Source: Halomonas lysinitropha
GTDB lineage: Bacteria > Pseudomonadota > Gammaproteobacteria > Pseudomonadales > Halomonadaceae
Assembly (NCBI RefSeq): GCF_902500215.1
Contig: NZ_CABVOU010000039.1
Coordinates: 372,001-436,000, forward strand
Length of the DNA stretch: 64,000 nt
Direction: 5' to 3'
Notes under the pieces: model-generated
The model's database searches: none
Told to the model about the DNA's origin: nothing
What the model saw: only the letters and a program-made list of their open reading frames with translations
Program-made: the position numbers and the translations under genes
In this document: in pieces, positions 29,016 through 37,424 of the stretch
How the letters are laid out: each line of letters starts with the position of its first letter
Numbering within the stretch: position 1 is the first letter of the stretch

Positions 29016-29669
29016 TCACTTGTGGTCGCTCTTGCGGACCAGATAATCCCCCAGGCTCTGGAAGCCCTGGACCATCACCACCAGGATCACCACGGTGATC
29101 AGCATGATGGTGGGGTTGAAACGGTTGTAGCCATAGCGGATGCCCAGGTCGCCGAGGCCGCCGCCGCCCACGGCACCGGCCATGGCCGAGTAGCTGACGA
29201 GGGTGACGGCCGTTACCGTGAGCGCCGTGAAGATGCCGCCGCGCGCCTCGGGGACCAGCACCTTGGTGATGATTTGCCAGGGCGTGGCGCCCATGGACTG
29301 GGCGGCCTCGACCAGGCCCGGGGGGATCTCGTTGAGGGCGCCCTCCACCAGGCGCGCCACGAAGGGGATGGCGGCGATGGTGAGGGGCACGGCAGCGGCA
29401 TTGGTGCCGATCGATGAACCGACCAGCATCCGCGTGAAGGGGATGATCGCCACCATCAGGATGATAAAGGGGATCGAGCGGCCGATATTGGTGACCGCCC
29501 CCAGCACCCGGTTGAGCGTCGGCTCGGCGAGTATCTGTCGTGGCCGCGTGACGTAGAGCAGCACACCCAGGGGGATACCCACCAGGGCCGAGATCACCCC
29601 CGACACGCCTACCATGTAGAGCGTGTCCAGGGTGGCCTTGAGGATCAGATCAATCATCGCGCTGGACAT
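29016..29669 (-). CDS. metI: Methionine ABC transporter permease MetI
   Basis: A 217-residue permease with about five membrane helices. The motifs GRSIPFIILMVAIIPFTR and VEAAQSMGATPWQIITKVLVPEA (the EAA loop contacting MetN) are diagnostic. The ATG at 29669 is seven bases from a GGAGGTG site located inside the end of metN; a TTG two codons upstream is less favoured. It overlaps metN by 20 bases, so the subunits are translationally coupled. Confidence 0.95.
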   Translation of the reverse strand: MSSAMIDLILKATLDTLYMVGVSGVISALVGIPLGVLLYVTRPRQILAEPTLNRVLGAVTNIGRSIPFIILMVAIIPFTRMLVGSSIGTNAAAVPLTIAAIPFVARLVEGALNEIPPGLVEAAQSMGATPWQIITKVLVPEARGGIFTALTVTAVTLVSYSAMAGAVGGGGLGDLGIRYGYNRFNPTIMLITVVILVVMVQGFQSLGDYLVRKSDHK

Positions 29670-30708
29670 GGCCAAGCACCTCCACCTGCAGGTCGTGGGA
29701 TTCGAGATAGTCGAGGGCCTCGCGGGTCTTCTCCGCCGGGCCCATCAGTTCGGCGATCATCAGCCCCAGGGTGCGCTCCTGAATCGACTCCACCTTGGCC
29801 TGGAGGATGCTGACGTCCACGCTGCACTCTCTGGCCAGTCGCGAGATAAGTGGTGTCGAGACGGCGTCGCCCGAGAAAGCCAGGCGCACCACCGGATGGC
29901 TGTGTGGTCCGGGGGCGTCCTCGAGGCGCTCGATCAAGGCGCGGGGCGGCTCGAGTTCCAGGAAGTCGTTGAGGAAGTCTCGCCCTAGTTGGGTGCGCGG
30001 CGCGGTGAAGAAGTCGCCGACGTCGGCTTCCTCGACCAGTTCGCCGTCCGAGATCAGGCTGACCCGGTGGCAGATCGACTTGACCACTTCCATCTCGTGG
30101 GTGATCAGCAGGATGGTCAGGCCGAGCTTGCGGTTGATGTCGCGCAGCAGGTCCAGGATCGCGCCGGTGGTATGAGGGTCCAGGGCCGAGGTGGCCTCGT
30201 CGCAGAGCAGCACCTTGGGACGGCTGGCCAATGCCCGGGCGATGGCCACGCGCTGCTTCTGGCCGCCCGAGAGCTGTGCCGGGTACTGTCGCGCCTTGTC
30301 GGTGAGGCCCACCAGTTCCAGCAGGGGGGTAATCCGCTCGCGGATCTCGCCGCGCTTCATGCCCATCAACTCCAGCGGCAGGGCCACGTTGGCGAAGACC
30401 GTGCGCGAGGTCAGCAGGTTGAAGTGCTGGAAGATCATACCGATGCGGTGGCGGGCCTGGTTGAGGGCCGACCCGGAGAGGGCCGTCAGTTCCTGGCCGT
30501 CCACGGTGACGGTGCCCGTGGTGGGGCGCTCGAGCAGGTTGACGCAGCGGATCAGCGTGGATTTTCCGGCACCCGAAAGGCCGATCACGCCATGAATCCG
30601 GCCCTGGGGCACGTGGAGGTCGGCATGCTTTAGCGCCGTCACGCCCGAGGCGGTACTGCGTCGCCCCTTGGGGTAGTAAGTCTTGGAAACGTCGTGGAGT
30701 CGAATCAT
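29650..30708 (-). CDS. metN: Methionine ABC transporter ATPase MetN
   Basis: A 352-residue ATPase with Walker A GLSGAGKST, signature LSGGQKQRVAIARAL and Walker B VLLCDEATSALD. A C-terminal NIL/ACT-like domain (about residues 260-345, VVRLAFSGDAVSTPLI) binds methionine and causes trans-inhibition in E. coli MetN. The start at 30708 gives MIRLHDVSKTYY; the upstream open frame runs through the riboswitch terminator and is not coding. First gene of metNIQ and the target of the upstream riboswitch. Confidence 0.95.
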   Translation of the reverse strand: MIRLHDVSKTYYPKGRRSTASGVTALKHADLHVPQGRIHGVIGLSGAGKSTLIRCVNLLERPTTGTVTVDGQELTALSGSALNQARHRIGMIFQHFNLLTSRTVFANVALPLELMGMKRGEIRERITPLLELVGLTDKARQYPAQLSGGQKQRVAIARALASRPKVLLCDEATSALDPHTTGAILDLLRDINRKLGLTILLITHEMEVVKSICHRVSLISDGELVEEADVGDFFTAPRTQLGRDFLNDFLELEPPRALIERLEDAPGPHSHPVVRLAFSGDAVSTPLISRLARECSVDVSILQAKVESIQERTLGLMIAELMGPAEKTREALDYLESHDLQVEVLGHVQRDD

Positions 30709-30767
30709 CACAGCCACCGGTGGGGCGCCGGTCGAGTGTCGGGCGGGCAGGGCAGTGGGCAGGCACG

Positions 30768-30792
30768 AAAAAAAGCCACCCTGGCGGGTGGC
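30768..30792 (-). terminator. Riboswitch-controlled terminator in the metN leader
   Basis: GCCACCC and GGGTGGC form a seven-bp stem with a four-base loop, followed by seven U residues in RNA. It lies 16 bases after the SAM-II-like aptamer and 60 bases before metN, a classic expression-platform position. Confidence 0.88.
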
Positions 30793-30808
30793 CATCAACG
30801 CTGGACAC

Positions 30809-30896
30809 ACCCTTTTAGCTGCACTTCACGCCGCGGACTGCCTCGAGGGACGGTCCGCGACGTCGGCGCCCGCAATCCGGGGGTCAAATCGGCGCC
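30809..30896 (-). ncRNA. SAM-II-type riboswitch aptamer upstream of metNIQ
   Basis: Reading the minus strand, a P1 stem GGCGCC/GGCGCC encloses GATTTGACCCCCGGATTGCG. This matches the SAM-II core known from metX/metA leaders (P1-GAUUU-...ACC...-UUGC-P1'). Downstream is GTGAAGTGCAGCTAAAAGGGT, matching the SAM-II 3' strand (GUAGCUAAAAAGGG in the Sargasso metX aptamer). ACCC in the P1 loop can pair with GGGT, forming the pseudoknot. A 7-bp hairpin (CGCGGAC/GTCCGCG, 30832-30859) is inserted between P1 and the 3' strand. SAM binding would hold GGGT and let the terminator form, turning metNIQ off. Recognition is from motif memory, not a covariance search. Confidence 0.82.
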
Positions 30897-30914
30897 TTCA
30901 AAATGTAGCCGTGC

Positions 30915-30943
30915 ATCTTAGGTTTCGAACGAGCGTAAGTCAA
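30915..30943 (-). promoter_or_regulatory. Sigma-70 promoter of metNIQ leader
   Basis: On the minus strand TTGACT (30943-30938) and TAAGAT (30920-30915) are separated by exactly 17 bases. Transcription would start near 30908, about 12 bases before the P1 stem of the riboswitch. Confidence 0.75.
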
Positions 30944-31164
30944 TGAGAATGGGAGATGATGCCGTTAAGAAAGCTTATCTCTGGTGGGATTTCCTGCGTG
31001 AAGGGGTGGACCTGGAACATATCGATGGTAATGGCGCTCAGTGGGCCCCCTTGCCCCATGTCACTCGACCCTCGCTCCTCGCTGTCGTGGACGTTGTCCC
31101 CGGGGTTTCCTAGACTGGCGATCTTTCCCGGCCCATTCGCGGCCGGCCAGCACGAGGAGCGTTC

Positions 31165-31794
31165 ATGTTCACTGGCATCGTACAGGGCACCGCCGAGGTG
31201 GTGGCCATCCATGAAGCGAAGGCCTTTCGCACCCATGTGCTGGCGCTGCCGGCCGAGCTGTGCGAGGGCCTGTCGCTGGGTGCCTCGGTGGCCCACAACG
31301 GGGTCTGTCTCACCGTCACCGCCATCGACGGCGAACGGGTCAGCTTCGATCTGATGCGCGAGACCCTGCGGGTGACCAATCTCGGTGCAGTCAGGGAGGG
31401 AGATCGCGTCAATATCGAGCGCGCGGCGCGATTCGGGGACGAGATCGGCGGTCATGTCATGTCCGGCCATGTGATGGCGCTGGCCGAACTGGTCGAACTC
31501 GACGAGGCCCCCAACAATCGCCGGCTCTGGTTCGAGGTGCCTCACGCCCTGAGCCGCTTCCTGTTCGACAAGGGCTACATCGGAGTGGATGGCATCAGCC
31601 TGACCATTGGAGAGGTAAAAGCGGCCACCACGGGCCAGGGGCCGCGGTTCTGTGTCGACCTGATTCCCGAGACACTGGCCCGGACGATCCTGGTGGACCG
31701 GGCCCCGGGCGACGGCGTCAATATCGAGATCGATCCCCAGACCCAGGCCATCGTCGAGACGGTGGAGCGAGTGCTTCAAGCGCGAGGCGCCTGA
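31165..31794 (+). CDS. ribE: Riboflavin synthase, alpha subunit
   Basis: A 209-residue enzyme that dismutates two 6,7-dimethyl-8-ribityllumazine molecules to riboflavin. It is made of two homologous barrels: the first begins MFTGIVQGTAEV and contains VAHNGVCLTV; the second has GGHVMSGHVMALAEL and VDGISLTIGEV. The C-terminal helix ends in TVERVLQAR. The length is normal. GAGGAGCG precedes the ATG. No FMN riboswitch is visible upstream, and the gene stands alone between the metNIQ leader and the purine permease. Confidence 0.95.
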   Translation: MFTGIVQGTAEVVAIHEAKAFRTHVLALPAELCEGLSLGASVAHNGVCLTVTAIDGERVSFDLMRETLRVTNLGAVREGDRVNIERAARFGDEIGGHVMSGHVMALAELVELDEAPNNRRLWFEVPHALSRFLFDKGYIGVDGISLTIGEVKAATTGQGPRFCVDLIPETLARTILVDRAPGDGVNIEIDPQTQAIVETVERVLQARGA

Positions 31795-31880
31795 TGTGCC
31801 ATGGAAAACTTGACCGTTCCGTCAAGTCTTCGTTGGTCGGCCGGGTGGCGTATGGCCCGCAAGTTGCTTAACTAGGTGGA

Positions 31881-31949
31881 GCCGTGCTGCCTATGAGCCC
31901 TTGGGCGCCTCGCAACATCTCGAGGCTTTGGGTACCATAGGCGGCTTTT
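31881..31949 (+). promoter_or_regulatory. Structured leader element before the purine permease
   Basis: A nested hairpin: AGCC/GGCT (with a five-base bulge), GCCTATG/CATAGGC (31889-31895 with 31936-31942), CCC/GGG and GCCTCG/CGAGGC around an eight-base loop, with asymmetric internal loops between the stems and TTTTC after it. It could be an attenuator terminator or a metabolite-sensing RNA for the permease 48 bases downstream. No known family was assigned. Confidence 0.4.
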
Positions 31950-31996
31950 CTCGCACCCCGGACGCCACGACGTCACTGCGCGCAGGAACAATAACC

Positions 31997-33301
31997 ATGC
32001 TGAAACGCCTGATCGACAACCAGTTCAAGCTGGTCGAACACCACACCGACGTGAAGACCGAGGTCATCGCCGGGATCACCACCTTCCTGACCATGGCCTA
32101 CATCATCTTCGTCAACCCCAGCATCCTCTCCGAGGCAGGCATGGACTATGGCGCGGTGTTCGTCGCGACCTGTCTGGCCGCCGCGGTGGGCTGTCTGATC
32201 ATGGGCCTGTGGGCCAACTACCCGATTGCCCAGGCGCCCGGCATGGGTCTCAACGCCTTCTTTACCTATGGCGTGGTGCTGGGCATGGGGTATACCTGGG
32301 AGGCGGCGCTGGGCGCGGTCTTCTTCTCGGGCTTCATCTTCTTCCTGCTCAGCGTCTTCAAGATCCGGGAGTGGATCATCAACTCCATTCCGCTCTCCCT
32401 CCGGCTGGGGATCGCCGCGGGTATCGGGCTCTTCCTGGCGATGATCGCGCTGAAGAATGCCGGCATCGTGGTGGCCAACGAGGCAACCTTCGTGGCGCTG
32501 GGGGATCTGTCCCAGCCGCCGGCTCTTTATGCGCTGCTGGGCTTTTTCGTGATCACCGCGCTTGCCTATCTCAAGGTCACCGGTGCGGTGATGATCGGGA
32601 TCCTCGGGGTCACCCTGCTGGCGATGCTCTTCGGCCATAACGAGTTCGGTGGCTTCATGTCCATGCCGCCCTCCATCGCCCCGACCTTGATGGCTCTCGA
32701 TCTGGCCGGTGCCTTCGACGTGGCGATGCTCAGCGTGATCTTCGCCTTCCTGTTCGTCGATCTCTTCGATACGTCCGGTACGCTGGTTGGCGTGGCCCAG
32801 AAGGGCAAGTTGCTGGACAAGGACGGCAAGCTGCCGCGCATCGGGCGCGCGATGATGGCCGACAGTGGCGCCTCCATGGCCGGCGCGGTACTGGGGACTT
32901 CCACCACCACCAGCTACATCGAGTCCACCGCCGGCATTGCCTCCGGCGGGCGTACCGGTCTGACCGCCGTGGTGGTGGCGGTGCTGTTCCTGATCAGCCT
33001 GTTCTTCGCGCCGCTGGCGGGCTCGATTCCCGCCTATGCCACCGCCGGCGCCCTGCTCTATGTAGCGGTGTTGATGGCCGGCAGCCTGGCCCATGCCAAC
33101 TGGGACGATCCCACGGACGCTGCCCCGGTGCTGATCGCCGCCCTGGCCATGCCGCTGACGTTCTCGATTGCCGAAGGTATCGCGCTGGGCTTCATCAGCT
33201 ATGCCGCTATCAAGGCGCTCTCAGGGCGTTTCAAGGACCTGAATCCTGCGGTTATCGTGCTGGCCCTGCTGTTTGCCGGCAAGTTCCTGTTCCTTGGCTG
33301 A
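31997..33301 (+). CDS. NCS2-family purine (adenine/guanine/hypoxanthine) permease
   Basis: A 434-residue polytopic proton-coupled transporter of the AzgA branch of NCS2. Signatures are TEVIAGITTFLTMAYIIFVNP at the N-terminus, APGMGLNAFFTYGVVLGMG, SVIFAFLFVDLFDTSGTLVG, and GTSTTTSYIESTAGIASGGRTGLTAVV. About 12-14 hydrophobic segments are present. The start at 31997 removes an upstream extension without family similarity. It lies before apt and gpt, so it probably supplies the purine bases they convert. Confidence 0.9.
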   Translation: MLKRLIDNQFKLVEHHTDVKTEVIAGITTFLTMAYIIFVNPSILSEAGMDYGAVFVATCLAAAVGCLIMGLWANYPIAQAPGMGLNAFFTYGVVLGMGYTWEAALGAVFFSGFIFFLLSVFKIREWIINSIPLSLRLGIAAGIGLFLAMIALKNAGIVVANEATFVALGDLSQPPALYALLGFFVITALAYLKVTGAVMIGILGVTLLAMLFGHNEFGGFMSMPPSIAPTLMALDLAGAFDVAMLSVIFAFLFVDLFDTSGTLVGVAQKGKLLDKDGKLPRIGRAMMADSGASMAGAVLGTSTTTSYIESTAGIASGGRTGLTAVVVAVLFLISLFFAPLAGSIPAYATAGALLYVAVLMAGSLAHANWDDPTDAAPVLIAALAMPLTFSIAEGIALGFISYAAIKALSGRFKDLNPAVIVLALLFAGKFLFLG

Positions 33302-33343
33302 TTCCTGCCTATCGATTGCATTCACTCACCGAGACTCGACCCG

Positions 33344-33889
33344 ATGAGCATCTACGGCGACTACATCAAGTCCGTGATCCGCACCGTCCCCGACTGGCCG
33401 CAGTCGGGGGTCAACTTCCGCGACATCACCCCGCTGCTGCAGAACAGGTCTGCCTTCCGCAAACTGATCGATAGCTTCGTGCATCGCTATCAGGAGATGG
33501 GCATCGATGCCGTCGCCGCCATCGACGCCCGGGGCTTTATCGTCGGCGCGCCCCTGGCCTATGAGCTGGGCTGCAGCTTCGTGCCGGTGCGCAAGAAGGG
33601 CAAGCTGCCGTTCCGCACCATCAGCGAGACCTACACCCTGGAGTACGGTGAGGCCGAGGTGGAGCTGCACTCCGACGCCTTCAAGCGGGGAGACCGCATC
33701 CTGATCGTCGACGATCTGATCGCCACCGGCGGTACCATGCTGGCTGCCGCCAAGCTGATAAGCCGCAGCGGCGGGCAGGTGGTCGAAACCTCCACCATCG
33801 TCGACCTGCCCGACCTCGGCGGATCCCAGCGAATCCGTGAGGCCGGGTATGGTGTCTTCGCCGTCTGTTCCTTCACCGAGGACGAGTGA
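33344..33889 (+). CDS. apt: Adenine phosphoribosyltransferase
   Basis: A 181-residue enzyme making AMP from adenine and PRPP. The motifs are [36 protein letters not shown] and the PRPP loop [17 protein letters not shown]. The length is typical. It follows the purine permease by 42 bases and precedes gpt by five, probably all in one operon. Confidence 0.95.
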   Translation: MSIYGDYIKSVIRTVPDWPQSGVNFRDITPLLQNRSAFRKLIDSFVHRYQEMGIDAVAAIDARGFIVGAPLAYELGCSFVPVRKKGKLPFRTISETYTLEYGEAEVELHSDAFKRGDRILIVDDLIATGGTMLAAAKLISRSGGQVVETSTIVDLPDLGGSQRIREAGYGVFAVCSFTEDE

Positions 33890-33894
33890 GCCCC

Positions 33895-34374
33895 ATGAGC
33901 ACCCATCGCTACCACCAGCATTTTACCGTCTCCTGGGACCAGCTGCACCGCGACGTGCGCGAGCTCTGCCACCGGCTGATCGAGCGTGACTTCAAGGGTA
34001 TCATCGCCATCACCCGCGGCGGCCTGATCCCGGCGGCACTGATCGCCCGTGAGCTCAACGTGCGCCTGATCGACACCGTCTGCATCAAGAGCTACGAGCA
34101 CATGGATCAGGGCGGCCTGGACGTGTTGAAGGGCGTCGACCATGACGGAGAAGGCTGGTTGCTGGTCGACGATCTTGTCGATACCGGTCGTACCGCCAAG
34201 GCCGTGAGTGAGATGCTGCCGAAGGCCCACTTCGTGACCATCTATGCCAAGCCTGAGGGCAAGCCGCTGGTGGATCAGTACCTCACCGAGGTGGCTCAGG
34301 ACTGCTGGATCCAGTTTCCCTGGGACATGGGCGTGGCCTATGTCGAGCCGCTGGTCGATCAGGCGAAGCGCTGA
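33895..34374 (+). CDS. gpt: Xanthine-guanine phosphoribosyltransferase
   Basis: A 159-residue enzyme converting guanine, xanthine and less efficiently hypoxanthine to nucleotides. It aligns by eye with E. coli Gpt throughout: [45 protein letters not shown] (PRPP loop), [20 protein letters not shown] and [10 protein letters not shown]. The ATG at 33895 is preferred to a GTG at 33886 that overlaps the apt stop. The ung start is three bases beyond its stop. Confidence 0.95.
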   Translation: MSTHRYHQHFTVSWDQLHRDVRELCHRLIERDFKGIIAITRGGLIPAALIARELNVRLIDTVCIKSYEHMDQGGLDVLKGVDHDGEGWLLVDDLVDTGRTAKAVSEMLPKAHFVTIYAKPEGKPLVDQYLTEVAQDCWIQFPWDMGVAYVEPLVDQAKR

Positions 34375-34377
34375 GCC

Positions 34378-35061
34378 ATGGCCTGTCCGCTCCCTGACAG
34401 CTGGCAACAGTGGCTGGGCGACGAGTTCGAGGCGCCCTACATGCAGTCGCTGCGCGACTTCCTGGCGGCCGAGAAGGCCGCCAGGAAGGTGATCTATCCG
34501 CACTCGACGGACTGGTTTCGCGCCTTCGAGCTGACGCCGCTGGACCGCGTGAAGGTGGTGATCCTTGGCCAGGACCCTTACCACGGGCCGAATCAGGCCC
34601 ACGGGCTCTGTTTCTCGGTGCGCCCCGGTGTGCGTGTGCCCCCCTCGCTGGTCAATATCTACAAGGAACTGCAGGCAGACGTGGGCTTTCAGCCGGTGGA
34701 CCACGGCAACCTCGAGCACTGGGCGCGCCAGGGGGTGCTGCTGCTCAACACATCGTTGACGGTGGAGCAGGGCAATGCCGGCTCGCATCGCGGCAAGGGC
34801 TGGGAGACCTTCACCGACCGCGCCATCGCCACGGTAAGCGAGCATGCCGAGCCTGCGGTCTTTCTGCTGTGGGGCAGTCACGCCCGCCAGAAGAAGGCAC
34901 TGGTCGACACGTCGCGCCATCTGGTGCTGGAATCCCCGCATCCGTCGCCGCTTTCGGCCCATCGCGGTTTTTTCGGCAATCACCATTTCTCCCGCGCCAA
35001 CGCCTTTCTGGCCGAGCAGGGCCGCGAGCCCATCGACTGGCAGCTTCCCGCCCAGCCTTAA
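34378..35061 (+). CDS. ung: Uracil-DNA glycosylase
   Basis: A 227-residue base-excision repair enzyme removing uracil from DNA. The water-activating loop is [17 protein letters not shown] (catalytic Asp66), followed by [25 protein letters not shown] and the leucine/His loop [14 protein letters not shown]. Length matches the family. It lies inside the salvage cluster, three bases after gpt, so it is probably co-transcribed. Confidence 0.96.
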   Translation: MACPLPDSWQQWLGDEFEAPYMQSLRDFLAAEKAARKVIYPHSTDWFRAFELTPLDRVKVVILGQDPYHGPNQAHGLCFSVRPGVRVPPSLVNIYKELQADVGFQPVDHGNLEHWARQGVLLLNTSLTVEQGNAGSHRGKGWETFTDRAIATVSEHAEPAVFLLWGSHARQKKALVDTSRHLVLESPHPSPLSAHRGFFGNHHFSRANAFLAEQGREPIDWQLPAQP

Positions 35062-35101
35062 CCTCAACGCGGGATGCGGTTAGAATGGCGCGCTAATTAT
35101 C

Positions 35102-35181
35102 GTGGGAGCCGTCGGTTCGACGCATCGACTTGCAGGACGATGTATGGCCGACGCCTTTCGCGGTGCGAGCACCGCTCCCAC
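35102..35181. repeat. REP-like palindromic element, copy A
   Basis: Ends are GTGGGAGC and GCTCCCAC, with a central TTCGCGGTGCGAGCACC half. It closely resembles the elements at 35207-35271 and 51742-51810. This copy is more degenerate on its left arm. It lies between ung and upp. Confidence 0.75.
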
Positions 35182-35206
35182 AATCCGATGTAGGCTCTAT
35201 ACCCTT

Positions 35207-35271
35207 GTGGGAGCCGTGCTTGCACGGCGATGTGTGCCCGCCGCCTTTCGCGCTGCAAGTGGTGCTCCCAT
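35207..35271. repeat. REP-like palindromic element, copy B
   Basis: Begins TTGTGGGAGCCGTGCTTGCA and ends with TGCAAGTGGTGCTCCCAT, forming a large imperfect palindrome. The left arm is identical over at least 25 bases to copy C at 51742-51810. It lies 25 bases after copy A in tandem, and 33 bases before upp. Confidence 0.8.
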
Positions 35272-35303
35272 CAGCTACTTACCGCCGTCCAAGAGGTTCC
35301 CCC

Positions 35304-35933
35304 ATGAGCGTCCATGCCATCCAGCATCCGCTGGTTCAGCACAAGGTTGGTCTGATGCGAGAAGCTGGCATCAGCACCAAGAGCTTCCGTGAACTGTCCG
35401 GCGAGCTGGCCAAGCTGCTCACCTACGAGGCGACCAGCGACCTGGAGCTGCAAACCCAGGAGATCGATGGCTGGAGCGGCAACAAGATTGCGGTGCAGCT
35501 GCTCAAGGGCAAGAAGGTGACGATCGTTCCGATCCTGCGCGCGGGGCTGGGCATGCTCGACGGCGTCACCGATCTGATTCCCAGTGCGCGGATCAGCGTG
35601 GTCGGTCTCTATCGCGACGAAGAAACGCTGGAGCCGGTGCCCTACTTCGCCAAATTCGCCAACGATCTGGACGAGCGCATGGCCATCGTCATCGATCCCA
35701 TGCTGGCCACCGGCGGCACCATGGTCGCTACCCTGGACATGCTTCGCGAGCGGGGTTGCAAGCACATGAAGGTCATTGTGCTGGTCGCTGCTCCCGAGGG
35801 CATCAAGCGTGTCCAGGACGCCTATCCGGATATCGAGCTCTACACCGCCGCGGTGGATGACCACCTCGACGAAAACGGCTATATCGTCCCCGGCCTGGGG
35901 GACGCCGGCGACAAGATCTTCGGCACCCGCTGA
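35304..35933 (+). CDS. upp: Uracil phosphoribosyltransferase
   Basis: A 209-residue enzyme forming UMP from uracil and PRPP. Motifs include [23 protein letters not shown] at the N-terminus, [30 protein letters not shown], the PRPP loop [11 protein letters not shown] and the uracil-binding C-terminus [17 protein letters not shown]. The ATG at 35304 gives the standard N-terminus; the longer open frame runs through the REP-like elements. A hairpin terminator follows. Confidence 0.96.
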   Translation: MSVHAIQHPLVQHKVGLMREAGISTKSFRELSGELAKLLTYEATSDLELQTQEIDGWSGNKIAVQLLKGKKVTIVPILRAGLGMLDGVTDLIPSARISVVGLYRDEETLEPVPYFAKFANDLDERMAIVIDPMLATGGTMVATLDMLRERGCKHMKVIVLVAAPEGIKRVQDAYPDIELYTAAVDDHLDENGYIVPGLGDAGDKIFGTR

Positions 35934-35964
35934 GCGACATGCCACGACTCTCGATGCCTTCCCG

Positions 35965-35990
35965 CCCCGAAGACTGAGGCCTTCGGGGTT
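35965..35990 (+). terminator. Hairpin after upp
   Basis: CCCCGAAG and CTTCGGGG form an eight-bp stem with an eight-base loop, followed by TT. It lies about 31 bases beyond the upp stop codon. Confidence 0.6.
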
Positions 35991-36079
35991 AACCCGTCGC
36001 TGTTCTTCCCTCCCTTCGTTTCACCACTCCCCTGGCCCGATTTTCGACTTTCGTCGCACCGACTGTGTGGTGCTGCGCA

Positions 36080-36097
36080 ATGTTCGTTTTCGATCAT
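36080..36097 (+). promoter_or_regulatory. GlpR operator upstream of the glycerol ABC operon
   Basis: ATGTTCGTTTTCGATCAT matches the E. coli GlpR consensus ATGTTCGATAACGAACAT at 14 of 18 positions and is a clear inverted repeat. A further partial half-site (AACGAACC) occurs near 36316, downstream of the likely promoter. Confidence 0.7.
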
Positions 36098-36259
36098 AAA
36101 GAAACAGGAAGTCCCAGGTTTGTCCCTCGGGCCCTGTCCCGCCTGTCCTAAGACAAAAGTTCAATGCTTTTTAAAAAATAAACAATAACAGTCATTTGGA
36201 GAGGTTTTGCGAGAAAGGTCAGGGCGCTGACCGCTATTTTCGGTTGACGACATTTGTGT

Positions 36260-36288
36260 TTGAAAGCGAATCTCGGCTACGTTGTATT
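36260..36288 (+). promoter_or_regulatory. Candidate sigma-70 promoter of glpS
   Basis: TTGAAA (36260-36265) and TGTATT (36283-36288) are 17 bases apart, about 47 bases before the glpS start. The rest of the 35991-36334 gap is AT-rich but shows no gene. Confidence 0.45.
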
Positions 36289-36334
36289 CAGCTGTCCCTG
36301 AATCAACACATAACAACGAACCGTCGAGATCCGT

Positions 36335-37423
36335 ATGTCCTTGATCCTAGAAAACATCGATCACGTGGTAGGTGGTGACACCTACATAGCGGGCGTGAAC
36401 CTGGAGCTCCAGCCCGGCTCCTTCAACGTCTTGCTGGGGCGAACCCTGGCCGGCAAGACCACCTTGATGCGCCTGATGGCGGGGCTGGATTCGCCGACTC
36501 GGGGCCGCATCCTGATGGATGGGATAGACGTGACCGGTCGCTCCGTGCGCAAGCGCAACGTCTCCATGGTCTATCAGCAGTTCATCAACTATCCGGCGCT
36601 CTCCGTCTACGACAACATCGCCTCACCCCTCAAACTGGCCAAGGTCGAGCGTGCCGAAATCGATCGGCGAGTGCGAGAGGTCGCCGAGATGTTGCATATC
36701 GAGCATCTGCTAGACCGCCAGCCTCTCGAACTTTCCGGTGGCCAGCAGCAGCGGACCGCCATGGGGCGCGCGCTGGTAAAGGATGCCGATGTCGTGCTCT
36801 TCGATGAGCCACTGGTCAACCTCGACTACAAGCTCCGCGAGGAATTCCGTGAGGAGTTGCGCTCCGTGTTCAGCGAGCGTAACTGCATCGCCGTCTATGC
36901 CACCACCGAACCTGCCGAGGCGCTCGCCCTGGGCGGAAACACTGCGGTCCTTCATGAGGGTCGCCTCCTGCAGTACGGACGTACCGAAGACGTCTATCAC
37001 CGGCCGTGCGATATTCTCACCGCGGAAATGTTCTCGGAGCCCCCGATCAATATCGTCAGGGGCATCATCTCCGGGTCCGAGGTGACCTTCGACAAGTCAC
37101 TGCATTTTCCCATCAACGACGATCTGCGCACCCTGGCACCCGGCGAGTATCGCTTTGGTGTGCGTGCTTCGCACATCTCACTCGCGCCGCGTGACAAGGA
37201 TGATATCGAGGTCAAGATGACCGTCGATCTGGCCGAAATCAGTGGCTCCGAAACCTTTCTGCATGTGCACAACGACCTCTTCCACATGACGGTCCACCTT
37301 GAGGGGGTTCACGAATTTCCCGTCGATGCACCCGTGACGCTCTATTTCCCGACCCACAAGGTCTACGCCTTCGACCGCCAAGGGGCGGTGGTGCATATAC
37401 CGACCCACCTGGGGGGTGTCTGA
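36335..37423 (+). CDS. glpS: Glycerol ABC transporter ATPase GlpS
   Basis: A 362-residue MalK-type ATPase. The nucleotide domain carries LLGRTLAGKTTLMRLMAG (Walker A), LSGGQQQRTAMGRAL (signature) and VVLFDEPLVNLDYKLRE (Walker B); a TOBE/OB domain follows (about residues 240-360). The Walker A reads GRTLAGKTT, as known for GlpS-like ATPases. It pairs with GlpT as a heterodimeric motor, following Rhizobium leguminosarum glpSTPQUV. The gene is first in the operon, behind the GlpR operator, and its stop is one base from glpT. Confidence 0.92.
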   Translation: MSLILENIDHVVGGDTYIAGVNLELQPGSFNVLLGRTLAGKTTLMRLMAGLDSPTRGRILMDGIDVTGRSVRKRNVSMVYQQFINYPALSVYDNIASPLKLAKVERAEIDRRVREVAEMLHIEHLLDRQPLELSGGQQQRTAMGRALVKDADVVLFDEPLVNLDYKLREEFREELRSVFSERNCIAVYATTEPAEALALGGNTAVLHEGRLLQYGRTEDVYHRPCDILTAEMFSEPPINIVRGIISGSEVTFDKSLHFPINDDLRTLAPGEYRFGVRASHISLAPRDKDDIEVKMTVDLAEISGSETFLHVHNDLFHMTVHLEGVHEFPVDAPVTLYFPTHKVYAFDRQGAVVHIPTHLGGV

Positions 37424-37424
37424 T

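Noticed and set aside
30944-31164. FMN riboswitch before ribE
   Set aside because: The characteristic conserved FMN aptamer blocks (for example AGGGGC...GGGTG) are missing.
35130-35303. N-terminal extension of upp through the REP-like region
   Set aside because: The added residues would be encoded by the palindromic repeats; Upp proteins begin at the MSVHAIQHP-type start at 35304.
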